Positions 56,630 through 64,000 of a stretch of DNA of 64,000 nt are shown here, piece by piece (within the stretch, counting starts at the first letter, position 1; every line of letters begins with the position of its first letter). The notes under the pieces are model-generated. The model worked only from the letters and a program-made list of their open reading frames with translations. It did no database searches and was not told the origin of the DNA. The position numbers and the translations under genes were made by a program. The stretch is from the NCBI GenBank assembly GCA_051418075.1, contig JBPRGG010000171.1, forward strand, positions 46,588-110,587. Direction: 5' to 3'. This DNA is from JBPRGG01 sp051418075. Lineage in GTDB: Bacteria > Bacteroidota > Bacteroidia > Cytophagales > Cyclobacteriaceae.

Positions 56630-57628
56630 TCATTCTTCTGAATCCAATTCATTGGGAGCATTTTTCCCTTCTTCCCAGGCATTGATGTTGTCAAAGGCGA
56701 TTCCTGACATATTTTTTAAAGCTGTATCTGTTAAAAATGCTTGATGACCAGTGATCATCACATTTTTAAAAGCCAGTAAACGGGCAAAAAGATCATCTTC
56801 CAGGATGCCTCCGGTATGATCGTAAAAAAACAAGCCCTTCTCATTTTCATATACATCCAGCCCGGCACTGCCAATACGGCCGCTTTTTATCCCATCGATC
56901 AGGGCTTCCGTATCTACTATTTTTCCCCGGCCGCAGTTGATCAGCATCAAACCCTGTTTCATTTGGCCAATGGTATCCTGATTAATGATCTTATGGGTTT
57001 TTTTATTATAAGGCGCATGGATGGTAATGATATCAGATTGCTGGCATAATTCATCCAGGCTGACATAACGGGCATCAAATTTTTTCACTAAATCTTCATT
57101 TTTCACCGGGTCGTAAATGATGATCTTGCAGCCAAACCCATGGAGGATCTTTACCACTACTGAACCGATCTTTCCTGCTCCTAAAATTCCCACTGTTTTA
57201 CCATTCATATCAAAACCGATCAGGCCATTGAGCCGGAAATCATACTCCTCGATATTACGACGGGCGGTAATGAATTTTCGATTGAGGGCCAGCATCATGC
57301 CTACGGCATGTTCGGCAATGGCATGGGGAGAATATTTGGGGACATTGGCTATTTTAAATCCCAATGCTCTGGCCTTATCCAGCTCAATATGATCAAAACC
57401 AGCCGAACGGGTGGCTAAATACTCAATATTAAATGCTTTCAATTGTTCCAACACTTCTGCTGACACCCTATCGGTGGGAAAAGTAATGATGGCATCACTG
57501 TCTTTTGCCAGTTCCACTGTTTCCTCCGTTAATTTTTCTTCTACTATATTTAAATGATGTCGTTCCTGGTTGGCTTGTTTGATATATGGTTTTTCGAATT
57601 CTTTAACGCTAAAAATGGTTACGTTCAT
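56630..57628 (-). CDS. ldhA: D-lactate dehydrogenase-type 2-hydroxyacid dehydrogenase
   Basis: A 332-residue NAD-dependent D-2-hydroxyacid dehydrogenase that reduces pyruvate to D-lactate, or a related reaction, in the cytoplasm. The substrate domain holds YLATRSAGFDHIELDKA. The Rossmann part has KTVGILGAGKIGSVVVKIL (GxGxxG) and IIIYDP with the NAD-selecting Asp. The catalytic residues are the Arg in INCGRGKIVD, a Glu in the segment near YENEKGLFFYD, and the His in MITGHQAFLT. Length and motifs fit LdhA. It follows the PEP synthase gene on the same strand after a 260-base repeat-rich gap. Confidence 0.9.
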   Translation of the reverse strand: MNVTIFSVKEFEKPYIKQANQERHHLNIVEEKLTEETVELAKDSDAIITFPTDRVSAEVLEQLKAFNIEYLATRSAGFDHIELDKARALGFKIANVPKYSPHAIAEHAVGMMLALNRKFITARRNIEEYDFRLNGLIGFDMNGKTVGILGAGKIGSVVVKILHGFGCKIIIYDPVKNEDLVKKFDARYVSLDELCQQSDIITIHAPYNKKTHKIINQDTIGQMKQGLMLINCGRGKIVDTEALIDGIKSGRIGSAGLDVYENEKGLFFYDHTGGILEDDLFARLLAFKNVMITGHQAFLTDTALKNMSGIAFDNINAWEEGKNAPNELDSEE

Positions 57629-57639
57629 GATATAAATAT

Positions 57640-57890
57640 TTTTAAAGTTCTTGAAAAATACTGCTGACGGCAGAAGGCCGACCGCTATATTGTTCCGTTC
57701 GTACTATTTTATTTCTACGATCCGCTTTCTGCGGTCATCTTTATCTCTAAAATATTAACCGCTTACCTCAGAAGGCCAACCGCTGTATAGTCATCGTTAC
57801 TTCAAGTTCTTGTCCTCTTCGGTCTGCAGTACGCCTTCCGCCGTCCTATTTTATTTTACCTCTGAGGTCTGCCGTCATCTGTCCTCCGTC
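57640..57890. repeat. Degenerate GC-rich tract of diverged short repeats
   Basis: Two related copies are seen: CAGAAGGCCGACCGCTATAT at 57671-57690 and CAGAAGGCCAACCGCTGTAT from 57769. Around them lie repeated GACGG/CCGTC and TCTGCGGTCATC / TCTGCCGTCATC variants. On the minus strand it reads as GGACGGAGGACAGATGACGG-like units. Similar GACGGAAG, GAGGACTGA and GACTGAAGACTGA units occur at ~56508-56565. It fills the gap between PEP synthase and dehydrogenase genes and encodes nothing. Confidence 0.55.
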
Positions 57891-57891
57891 C

Positions 57892-60288
57892 TTAATCCTC
57901 TGTTTTCTTACCCTCTGCTTCCAATATATTTTTAATGCCCTTAGCCAAAGCATCCGGATTGAAGGAAATGCTATTGATCTTGTTTTCTACCAGAAATTTG
58001 GCATACTCAGGAAAATCACTGGGTGCCTGGCCGCACAAACCTATTTTAGTATCACTTTCCCGGGCTTTTTTGATAACCATGGCAATCATCTCTTTCACCG
58101 CAGCATTCTTTTCCTTAAAAATACCGCTGACCAGTTCTGAATCACGATCTACACCCAGGGTAAGCTGGGTAAGGTCATTGGAACCGATAGAAAAACCATC
58201 AAATACCTGGGCAAACTGATCAGCCAGGATCACATTGCTGGGAATTTCCGTCATCATATAGATCTCCAGATCATCTTTTCCCCGTTCCAAACCTAATTCT
58301 TTGATCAGTTTTACCACTTTTTTTCCTTCTTCCACAGTACGGCAAAAAGGGATCATCAATTTAACATTAGTCAGACCCATATCTTCCCTTACCATTTTCA
58401 TGGCCTCACATTCCAGCCGGAATCCTTCCTTATACTGTTCACTGTAATAGCGGGAAGCCCCACGGAATCCCACCATCGGATTTTCTTCATCCGGTTCAAA
58501 CTGTCGGCCGCCGATCAGGTTGGCGTACTCATTGGATTTAAAATCGCTCATCCTGACGATAACATCACGGTCATGAAAAGCGGCAGCAATGGTACCTACC
58601 GCCTGGGCTAATTGCTCTACAAAATATTTTTCCTTATCCTTATAATTAGCAGTAAGTTTTTCAATTTCCTTTTTGGCTTCCTTATCTTCCAGTTCATCAA
58701 AATGTACCAATGCCAGGGGATGGATCTTGATAGAATTATTGATCACAAATTCTAGCCGCATTAAACCTACTCCATCAGTGGGATATTGGGCATATTGGAA
58801 GGCCATACCCGGATTAGCCAGTATCAACATCACTTCGGTATCAGGATTTCCAATCTTTTCCACATCAATTTCCTGCTCTTCCCATTCCAGGATGCCATCA
58901 TAAATGATCCCATCTTTTCCTTCAGCACAAGAAACGGTCACTTCCTGACCATCTTTGATCTTTTCAGTGGCATTTTCAGCCCCTACCGCTGCCACAGTAC
59001 CTAGTTCTCGGGCTACAATGGCAGCATGGCTGGTTCTTCCTCCACTGTTAGTGACCACAGCTGAAGCCTTTTTCATCACAGGATCCCAATCCGGGTTGGT
59101 AATTTCGGTAACCAGCACATCTCCTTCCTCCAGCTTATCCGATTCCTCGGGAGAATTTAAAATGCGGGCTTTGCCAGCCGCTATTTTATCCCCGATCCCG
59201 TTTCCCTGAACCAGTTCCTCTCCTTTTTGCTTTAGCGCGTACTGTTTAAGTTTTTTTACTCCCTTGCTGCTGGAATGTACCGTTTCCGGCCGGGCCTGAA
59301 CAATAAATAATTCATCCGAGTTGCCATCTCTGGCCCATTCAATGTCCATCGGTTTGTCATAATGTTTTTCGATTTCCAGCGCCCATTGGGCAATAGTATT
59401 TATTTCTTCATCATTCAATACAAACAAATTGCGTTTTTCTTCTGGTGTATCCTGGTTTTCAGTGCTGGCCCCTGATCCGTTCTGGTTGCCGGAGTAGACC
59501 ATTGTTTGATTTTTGGATCCCAATTTTTTGGTCAATATTGCTTTTTTTCCATTCTTCAGATTGGGTTTAAACACATAAAATTCATCTGAGATTACCTGTC
59601 CCTGTACTACATTTTCACCTAAACCCCAGGCACCGGTAATAAAAATGACCTGGTCAAATCCACTTTCAGGAGCAATGGTGAAACATACCCCGGCGCTGCT
59701 TTTGTCGGACCTAACCATCCGTTGAACACCGGCAGACAAAGCCACTTTCATATGGTCAAAATCATTATCTTCCCGGTATTTGATGGCCCGGTTGGTAAAC
59801 AGGGATGCATAACATTCCTGTACAGCTTTCACCACTTCCTTTTCGCCCTTGATATTCAGAAAAGACTCGTGCTGTCCGGCAAAACTGGCTTCGGGCAAAT
59901 CTTCAGCTGTAGCGCTACTCCTGACTGCCACACTTTCCATGTCTTTTTCCTGCTCCTGTAGTTTTTTGTAAGCTTTTTTAATTTCGTGGGCAAGATCTTC
60001 CGGCATTTCAGCTTTCATGATCTGTTGCCGGATATCCTTACCTATGTCCTTGAGATTATCAAAATTCTTGCGATCCAACTGGCTTAACGCTTCCTTGATC
60101 GGATCTTTCAATTCATTTTCCTCTAAGAAATGCCAGAATGCATCCGCGGTAGTGGCATATCCATTGGGAATGTTTATTCCTTTGGATGATAACTCCTGAA
60201 ACATTTCACCCAGGGAGGCATTTTTACCTCCGACTTTACTACTATCTTCATGATTGATCTCTTCGAAAAACTTGATGTAATTGCTCAT
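57892..60288 (-). CDS. ppsA: Phosphoenolpyruvate synthase
   Basis: A 798-residue enzyme that makes PEP from pyruvate and ATP, with release of AMP and phosphate, for gluconeogenesis. The ATP-grasp domain begins SKVGGKNASLGEMFQELSSK and includes VAVRSSATAEDLPEASFAGQ and DIEWARDG. The swivelling phosphohistidine domain has the catalytic His in NSGGRTSHAAIVARELG (~425). The C-terminal TIM barrel binds pyruvate (VGLMRLEFVINN, MVGFRGASRYYSEQYKEGF, FSIGSNDLTQLTLGVDRDS, IGLCGQAPSDFPEY with the catalytic Cys). All domains are intact and the length is typical. Next to a D-lactate-type dehydrogenase, it suggests a pyruvate branch point. Confidence 0.95.
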   Translation of the reverse strand: MSNYIKFFEEINHEDSSKVGGKNASLGEMFQELSSKGINIPNGYATTADAFWHFLEENELKDPIKEALSQLDRKNFDNLKDIGKDIRQQIMKAEMPEDLAHEIKKAYKKLQEQEKDMESVAVRSSATAEDLPEASFAGQHESFLNIKGEKEVVKAVQECYASLFTNRAIKYREDNDFDHMKVALSAGVQRMVRSDKSSAGVCFTIAPESGFDQVIFITGAWGLGENVVQGQVISDEFYVFKPNLKNGKKAILTKKLGSKNQTMVYSGNQNGSGASTENQDTPEEKRNLFVLNDEEINTIAQWALEIEKHYDKPMDIEWARDGNSDELFIVQARPETVHSSSKGVKKLKQYALKQKGEELVQGNGIGDKIAAGKARILNSPEESDKLEEGDVLVTEITNPDWDPVMKKASAVVTNSGGRTSHAAIVARELGTVAAVGAENATEKIKDGQEVTVSCAEGKDGIIYDGILEWEEQEIDVEKIGNPDTEVMLILANPGMAFQYAQYPTDGVGLMRLEFVINNSIKIHPLALVHFDELEDKEAKKEIEKLTANYKDKEKYFVEQLAQAVGTIAAAFHDRDVIVRMSDFKSNEYANLIGGRQFEPDEENPMVGFRGASRYYSEQYKEGFRLECEAMKMVREDMGLTNVKLMIPFCRTVEEGKKVVKLIKELGLERGKDDLEIYMMTEIPSNVILADQFAQVFDGFSIGSNDLTQLTLGVDRDSELVSGIFKEKNAAVKEMIAMVIKKARESDTKIGLCGQAPSDFPEYAKFLVENKINSISFNPDALAKGIKNILEAEGKKTED

Positions 60289-60380
60289 ATTGGTATAGTT
60301 TAAAAAATATCATTTCTTATATAAAATTAACAGGCAATCCAGGCTGGATGTTCTGGTTGGTTCAGATTAGCCATAGTACA

Positions 60381-60414
60381 AAAAAAGGCTAAACCTTCAT
60401 AAAAGATTCAGCCT
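60381..60414 (-). terminator. Rho-independent terminator of EF-hand gene
   Basis: On the minus strand AGGCTGAA pairs with TTTAGCCT and is followed by a T-run (seen as As from 60381 on the plus strand). It lies 26 bases after the EF-hand gene's stop codon. Confidence 0.82.
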
Positions 60415-60439
60415 CTTCACTACGGAAAATTATTAAAAT

Positions 60440-60835
60440 TTATACATCGTAATACCATTCTTCATATTCTGCAACATCCACAAATCCGTCTCCATCTGTA
60501 TCCCAAAAGGTAAAGTTGCCGTCTGTAAATTCTTCATCACTGATCAGACCATCATTATCCAAATCCCAATCCTCGAACGTACCAAAGGCATCGTAGTTGT
60601 AAGCATCATAATAAGTGCCAATACCTTCTTCCCATTCCTCTTGGTCCAAAATGCCATCATTGTCAAGATCCCAGGTTTCATAATAACCTACATCTGTGTA
60701 AGCTGTGCCAAATTCATCTTCATCGATCAATTCATCTGCGTCTGCATCCCAATCCTCATAATAATAACCTTCGGGTTCACACCCCATTACAGATAAAAAA
60801 ATAAAAGAAAGTAAAAATATTCCTAATTTTTGCAT
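60440..60835 (-). CDS. EF-hand calcium-binding lipoprotein
   Basis: A 131-residue lipoprotein. The ATG at 60835 (MQKLGIFLLSFIFLSVMGC) is the start; the upstream in-frame TTG is less likely. After the lipidated Cys the mature protein is extremely acidic and is made of four EF-hand calcium loops in a row: DADADELIDEDEF, DLDNDGILDQEEW, DLDNDGLISDEEF and DTDGDGFVDVAEY. Aromatic linkers (YYETW, FEDW, FTFW, YEEWYYDV) join them. The first loop lacks the usual central Gly (DADADELIDEDEF) and may bind more weakly. It should bind calcium at the outer membrane, possibly as a sensor, buffer or adhesion part. It has its own terminator. Confidence 0.9.
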   Translation of the reverse strand: MQKLGIFLLSFIFLSVMGCEPEGYYYEDWDADADELIDEDEFGTAYTDVGYYETWDLDNDGILDQEEWEEGIGTYYDAYNYDAFGTFEDWDLDNDGLISDEEFTDGNFTFWDTDGDGFVDVAEYEEWYYDV

Positions 60836-61088
60836 GGTTCTCAAATTTTAAAGATTAAAAAATGTGCTCTTTCTTATAAAAAAAATAACTCTATAAAAAG
60901 TTTTAGGTATGGTAAGAATATTCCATTTGTGTCATTTATTGTGCCTTTACCTTTATTCAAGCTTCTGCATACATTTATCAGGTTTTAAACTTAAAGGAAT
61001 GCCCTTTCCATGCCCAATTAAATGAAAGAAAAATGATTCTCACAGGCAGCGTCTGACTATGAAACACATTTTTGAAAACTATTGCAAA

Positions 61089-61124
61089 AAAAAGGAGATA
61101 ATCCAATCAGACTATCTCCTTTTT
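61089..61124 (-). terminator. Bidirectional terminator after ECF sigma gene
   Basis: AAAAAGGAGATA (61089-61100) pairs perfectly with TATCTCCTTTTT (61113-61124) across a 12-base loop, with A- and T-runs on either side. On the minus strand it follows the sigma gene stop by ~18 bases. Confidence 0.88.
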
Positions 61125-61142
61125 TATTATGATTATTATCCC

Positions 61143-61658
61143 TTAGGCTACCTTTTTATTATAATCTTTAAGTTCATTCTGTAATAGTTTACGAGCTACA
61201 TGAATACGATTTTTCACGGTACCAATGGGTATACTCAATTTTTCTGCTATTTCCTGATATTTTAATCCTCTGAAATGCATCATAAAAGGTGTCTTAAACT
61301 GGTCATCTACCTGTCCCATGGCATTTTTAATATCTTCCAACACAAATTTACTTTCTCCGTAGTTTGAAGCTACATAGTCACCACTATTAAGCAAATGGAG
61401 ATTATCCGTGGAATCCAGTACCGTTTTACGACGGCTCATTTTTTGATAATTGGTAATAAATGTATTGCGCATGATGGTAAATAACCAGGCTTTCAAATTA
61501 GTTCCGGTTTTAAACTTTTCTCTGTTTGTAATAGCTTTGAGTCGGGTTTCCTGAATCAGATCATTGGCATCTTCCACATCTTTTGTGAATTTTAAAGCAT
61601 GGTATTTTAAATCCTGAGATTTTTGAGTGACAGTGTAATTAAATTCTTGTGCAGTCAT
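61143..61658 (-). CDS. ECF RNA polymerase sigma factor
   Basis: A 171-residue ECF sigma factor of a type common in Bacteroidota. Region 2 (~10-80) includes VEDANDLIQETRLKAITNRE and NLKAWLFTIMRNTFITNYQK. Region 4 (~110-165) includes FMMHFRGLKYQEIAEKLSIP and IGTVKNRIHVARKLLQNEL. No anti-sigma gene is next to it, unlike the sigma gene at 10916, so control may be by expression level or by a remote partner. It has its own terminator. Its regulon is not evident. Confidence 0.93.
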   Translation of the reverse strand: MTAQEFNYTVTQKSQDLKYHALKFTKDVEDANDLIQETRLKAITNREKFKTGTNLKAWLFTIMRNTFITNYQKMSRRKTVLDSTDNLHLLNSGDYVASNYGESKFVLEDIKNAMGQVDDQFKTPFMMHFRGLKYQEIAEKLSIPIGTVKNRIHVARKLLQNELKDYNKKVA

Positions 61659-62108
61659 ATCGAATATTTTTAAGTTGAAAAAATCAATAGATGTATCATT
61701 TAGTGTTCCAAAATTATGCCATTGTCCAAAAAAGGGCTAAAAGGCTGAATTTCACGAATTTTTGTGGTGCATTATCCCCAATTGTTACATTAATTCCACA
61801 GGTAACAGATTTAAGGGCTTGTTTCTTTTAACCAATTATTCTATTTATACTTCTAAATGCTGCATTTGCAGGCCAATTCTTTTGAAATAAAAATAAATTT
61901 TGAAGCTGATTTTTAGCTTCGCTTCATCATTTCAAGTCGCTATATACTTTTTTTGGAGTTTCATTTTGAGGTATATTTCAAAATAAAAACCAGATATTAT
62001 ATATGCTTTTTATGTATTTTTGGCTCATGTCGAGGGGATTGCTAATAACAGAAAGTACCAAAATTAGTAACATAGCTTAATCCTCCGGTGTATACTTAAA
62101 TTTTATCT
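61659..62108. other. Divergent gap upstream of M1 peptidase
   Basis: About 450 AT-rich bases between the sigma gene (minus) and the peptidase gene (plus), containing their promoters. No repeat, palindrome or gene was recognised. Confidence 0.4.
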
Positions 62109-64000
62109 ATGATCAGGCTTATATTTGCTATTTTACAATTGTTGATAATTACAGTGACAGCCACTGCCCAGGATATTGGAGGAAACTGGTATGGATTAAT
62201 TAGTGATGCCTATCCCTTGCAATTGAACATCAAGTCCCCTGACCCTTCTGCCTATCATCTTAATTTACATCATGAACAGGTATTAAATGGTCCGGTAGCG
62301 CATCTTATCTATACTGATGATTCTTTGATGTTCACCTTTAGCTGGAAGGAAGATCAATATAATTTCAGAGGCAAAGTTGATCATGAAGCGAATAAAATTC
62401 ATGGCATACTGACTTCTGACAGATTCCGGGATTCATTGTTCATTTTATCCCGCTCCTCTCAAGCTAAAAAAAATATCTATCATGAACATCAAAAAGCCAG
62501 GACATATAATCGCCAGGACAGTTTACGGGGCATGATTACCAGGGAGAGAGCCTGGTGGGATTTGCAGTATTATCATTTACAGGTAAAAGTTAATCCGGAA
62601 GATAGTACCCTAGCCGGATCAAACACCATATATTATAAGGTGCTGGATCAACATCAAATACTCCAGATTGATTTACAGCCTCCCCTAAAAATTGAACAGG
62701 TGTGGCAGGATGGTAAACTATTAAAATTCCGTCGTGATCAAAATGTATACTTCATTTCACTTCAGAAAAGACAAAAACCTGGTGATGTGAATAAATTAGA
62801 GCTCCATTACCAGGGACAACCCAGAACAGCGATCAATCCTCCCTGGGATGGAGGCATAAGCTGGCAGCAAGACAGTCTGGGCAATCCTTTTGTGGCCAGT
62901 TCCTGTCAGGGTATCGGTGCCAGTGTCTGGTGGCCTAATAAAGATCATATGTATGATGAAGTGGATAGCATGCTGATCAGTATCAACGTTCCAAATCAAT
63001 TGACAGCAGTAGCCAATGGCAGGTTAAGAAACATTGCAAATACCGGTGACGGAAGGCAAACTTATCATTGGTTTGTTAATAACCCGATAAATAATTACGG
63101 AGTGAATATAAATATAGGTGATTACGTACATTTTGCCGAAAACTATGAGGGTGAAAAAGGCATTTTAGACTGCGATTATTATGTGTTAAGGTATAACCTG
63201 AAACGAGCCAGGGAGCAATTCAAGCAGGTTTCTTTGATGCTGCAGGCTTTTGAACATTGGTTTGGTCCTTATCCATTTTATGAGGATGGATACAAACTGG
63301 TGGAAACACCCTATCTGGGCATGGAACATCAAAGTTCTGTGACTTATGGCAATCAATTCCAGAATGGATATTTAGGACAAGATTTTAGTGGAACAGGATG
63401 GGGCCTCAAATTTGATTATATCATCATCCATGAATCAGGACATGAGTGGTTTGCCAATAATATTACTTACCAGGATATGGCTGATATGTGGATACATGAA
63501 GGATTTACCTGCTATTCAGAAAGCCTTTACCTGGAATACCATTTTGGTAAGGAAGCGGCTGAAGCATATATCAGAGGTATAAGACGACATATTATGAATG
63601 ATTCTCCCATGATTGGCCCTTATCAGGTAAACCAGTCCGGTTCAAGCGATGTTTATTTTAAGGGTGCTAATGTTTTGCATACTCTGAGACAGGTGGTGAA
63701 TGATGATCAAAAGTGGAGGAATATCCTGCGGGAAATGAACCGGAAGTTTTATCATCAAACCGTAACAACCGGCCAAATAGAAGATTTTTTGAGTGCCGAA
63801 GCCGGTATATCCCTGGCATCTTTCTTTGATCAATACCTGAGAACAACTAAAATACCTACCCTGGAATATTATTTTACCGATCAGACCCTGGTATATCGTT
63901 GGTCTAATGTAGTGGCCGGATTTAATATGCAAGTGAAGATCAAACTTGATGGCCAGGATAAATGGCTAAATCCTGTCATGACCTGGACCCATGAATATCT
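62109..64000 (+). CDS. M1 family zinc aminopeptidase, partial
   Basis: The frame from ATG 62109 is open to the right edge (~630 codons). A signal peptide (QLLIITVTATAQ) is followed by a short N-terminal domain, not part of the usual M1 fold, to about residue 135. The M1 N-terminal beta-domain follows (LQYYHLQVKVNPEDSTLAGS, ASVWWPNKDHMYDE). The peptidase domain has the substrate loop LGMEHQSSVTYG (residues ~403-414; a GAMEN variant reading GMEH) and the zinc site HESGH at 441-445 with Glu464 in WIHEGFT. This is the HEXXH-X18-E signature. It removes N-terminal residues from peptides outside the cytoplasm. The C-terminal end lies beyond the window. Confidence 0.92.
   Translation, partial: MIRLIFAILQLLIITVTATAQDIGGNWYGLISDAYPLQLNIKSPDPSAYHLNLHHEQVLNGPVAHLIYTDDSLMFTFSWKEDQYNFRGKVDHEANKIHGILTSDRFRDSLFILSRSSQAKKNIYHEHQKARTYNRQDSLRGMITRERAWWDLQYYHLQVKVNPEDSTLAGSNTIYYKVLDQHQILQIDLQPPLKIEQVWQDGKLLKFRRDQNVYFISLQKRQKPGDVNKLELHYQGQPRTAINPPWDGGISWQQDSLGNPFVASSCQGIGASVWWPNKDHMYDEVDSMLISINVPNQLTAVANGRLRNIANTGDGRQTYHWFVNNPINNYGVNINIGDYVHFAENYEGEKGILDCDYYVLRYNLKRAREQFKQVSLMLQAFEHWFGPYPFYEDGYKLVETPYLGMEHQSSVTYGNQFQNGYLGQDFSGTGWGLKFDYIIIHESGHEWFANNITYQDMADMWIHEGFTCYSESLYLEYHFGKEAAEAYIRGIRRHIMNDSPMIGPYQVNQSGSSDVYFKGANVLHTLRQVVNDDQKWRNILREMNRKFYHQTVTTGQIEDFLSAEAGISLASFFDQYLRTTKIPTLEYYFTDQTLVYRWSNVVAGFNMQVKIKLDGQDKWLNPVMTWTHEY

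Overview
The window reads as chromosomal DNA from a marine or polysaccharide-degrading member of the Bacteroidota. The evidence is a type IX secretion C-terminal sorting domain (9204-10919), a TonB-dependent receptor paired with a HmuY-like lipoprotein, ECF sigma factors of the Bacteroidota type, lipoproteins with an acidic export signal after the lipidated cysteine, an AraC-TPR hybrid regulator and many carbohydrate-active enzymes. The DNA is moderately AT-rich with AT-rich gaps. A Saprospirales or Cytophagales relative is likely, but genus cannot be decided from the sequence alone. No rRNA, tRNA or CRISPR array was seen.

Layout. 1-4.3 kb: the start of a GH106-like rhamnosidase and two formylglycine sulfatases, suggesting attack on a sulfated, possibly rhamnose-containing polysaccharide. 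4.4-9.1 kb: an outer-membrane barrel protein, an AraC-TPR regulator divergent from an ankyrin lipoprotein and acyltransferase pair, with 18-base direct repeats between them. 9.2-11.4 kb: an ECF sigma factor overlapping a membrane protein that carries a type IX sorting domain. 12.1-19.8 kb: the most unusual region, a tandem family of surface lipoproteins. They share a ~300-residue N-terminal module, joined to an alpha/beta hydrolase (twice) or a beta-helix domain (once), plus one decayed copy. Three of the four copies have a shared upstream element built on GCAACATAA. 20.0-20.2 kb: a 166-bp MITE-like element.

20.6-37.6 kb: carbohydrate enzymes (GH3, two GH43-like, GH63-like, GH32) and an FAD oxidoreductase, mixed with a decayed sulfatase, a frameshifted erythromycin-esterase homologue, two oxidoreductases and a VOC protein. 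38.1-43.6 kb: a heme-acquisition operon (TonB receptor, HmuY-like lipoprotein, DUF6607 protein) and an orphan LuxR-type regulator. Both start next to near-identical 17-bp palindromes of Fur-box-like 7-1-7 architecture.

44.0-51.4 kb: a compact minus-strand sugar operon, transcribed in the order GntR regulator, GH2, cupin phosphoglucose isomerase, ROK kinase, mannose-6-phosphate isomerase with an extra N-terminal domain, and a second cupin isomerase. It would take a glycoside to fructose-6-phosphate. 51.8-60.3 kb: a Tat-exported Gfo/Idh/MocA oxidoreductase, GH65 phosphorylase, small membrane protein, D-lactate-type dehydrogenase and PEP synthase. 60.4-64 kb: an EF-hand lipoprotein, a second ECF sigma factor and the first ~630 codons of an M1 aminopeptidase. 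No SusC/SusD pair lies in the window, so these enzymes are not in a canonical Sus-type locus as far as can be seen here.
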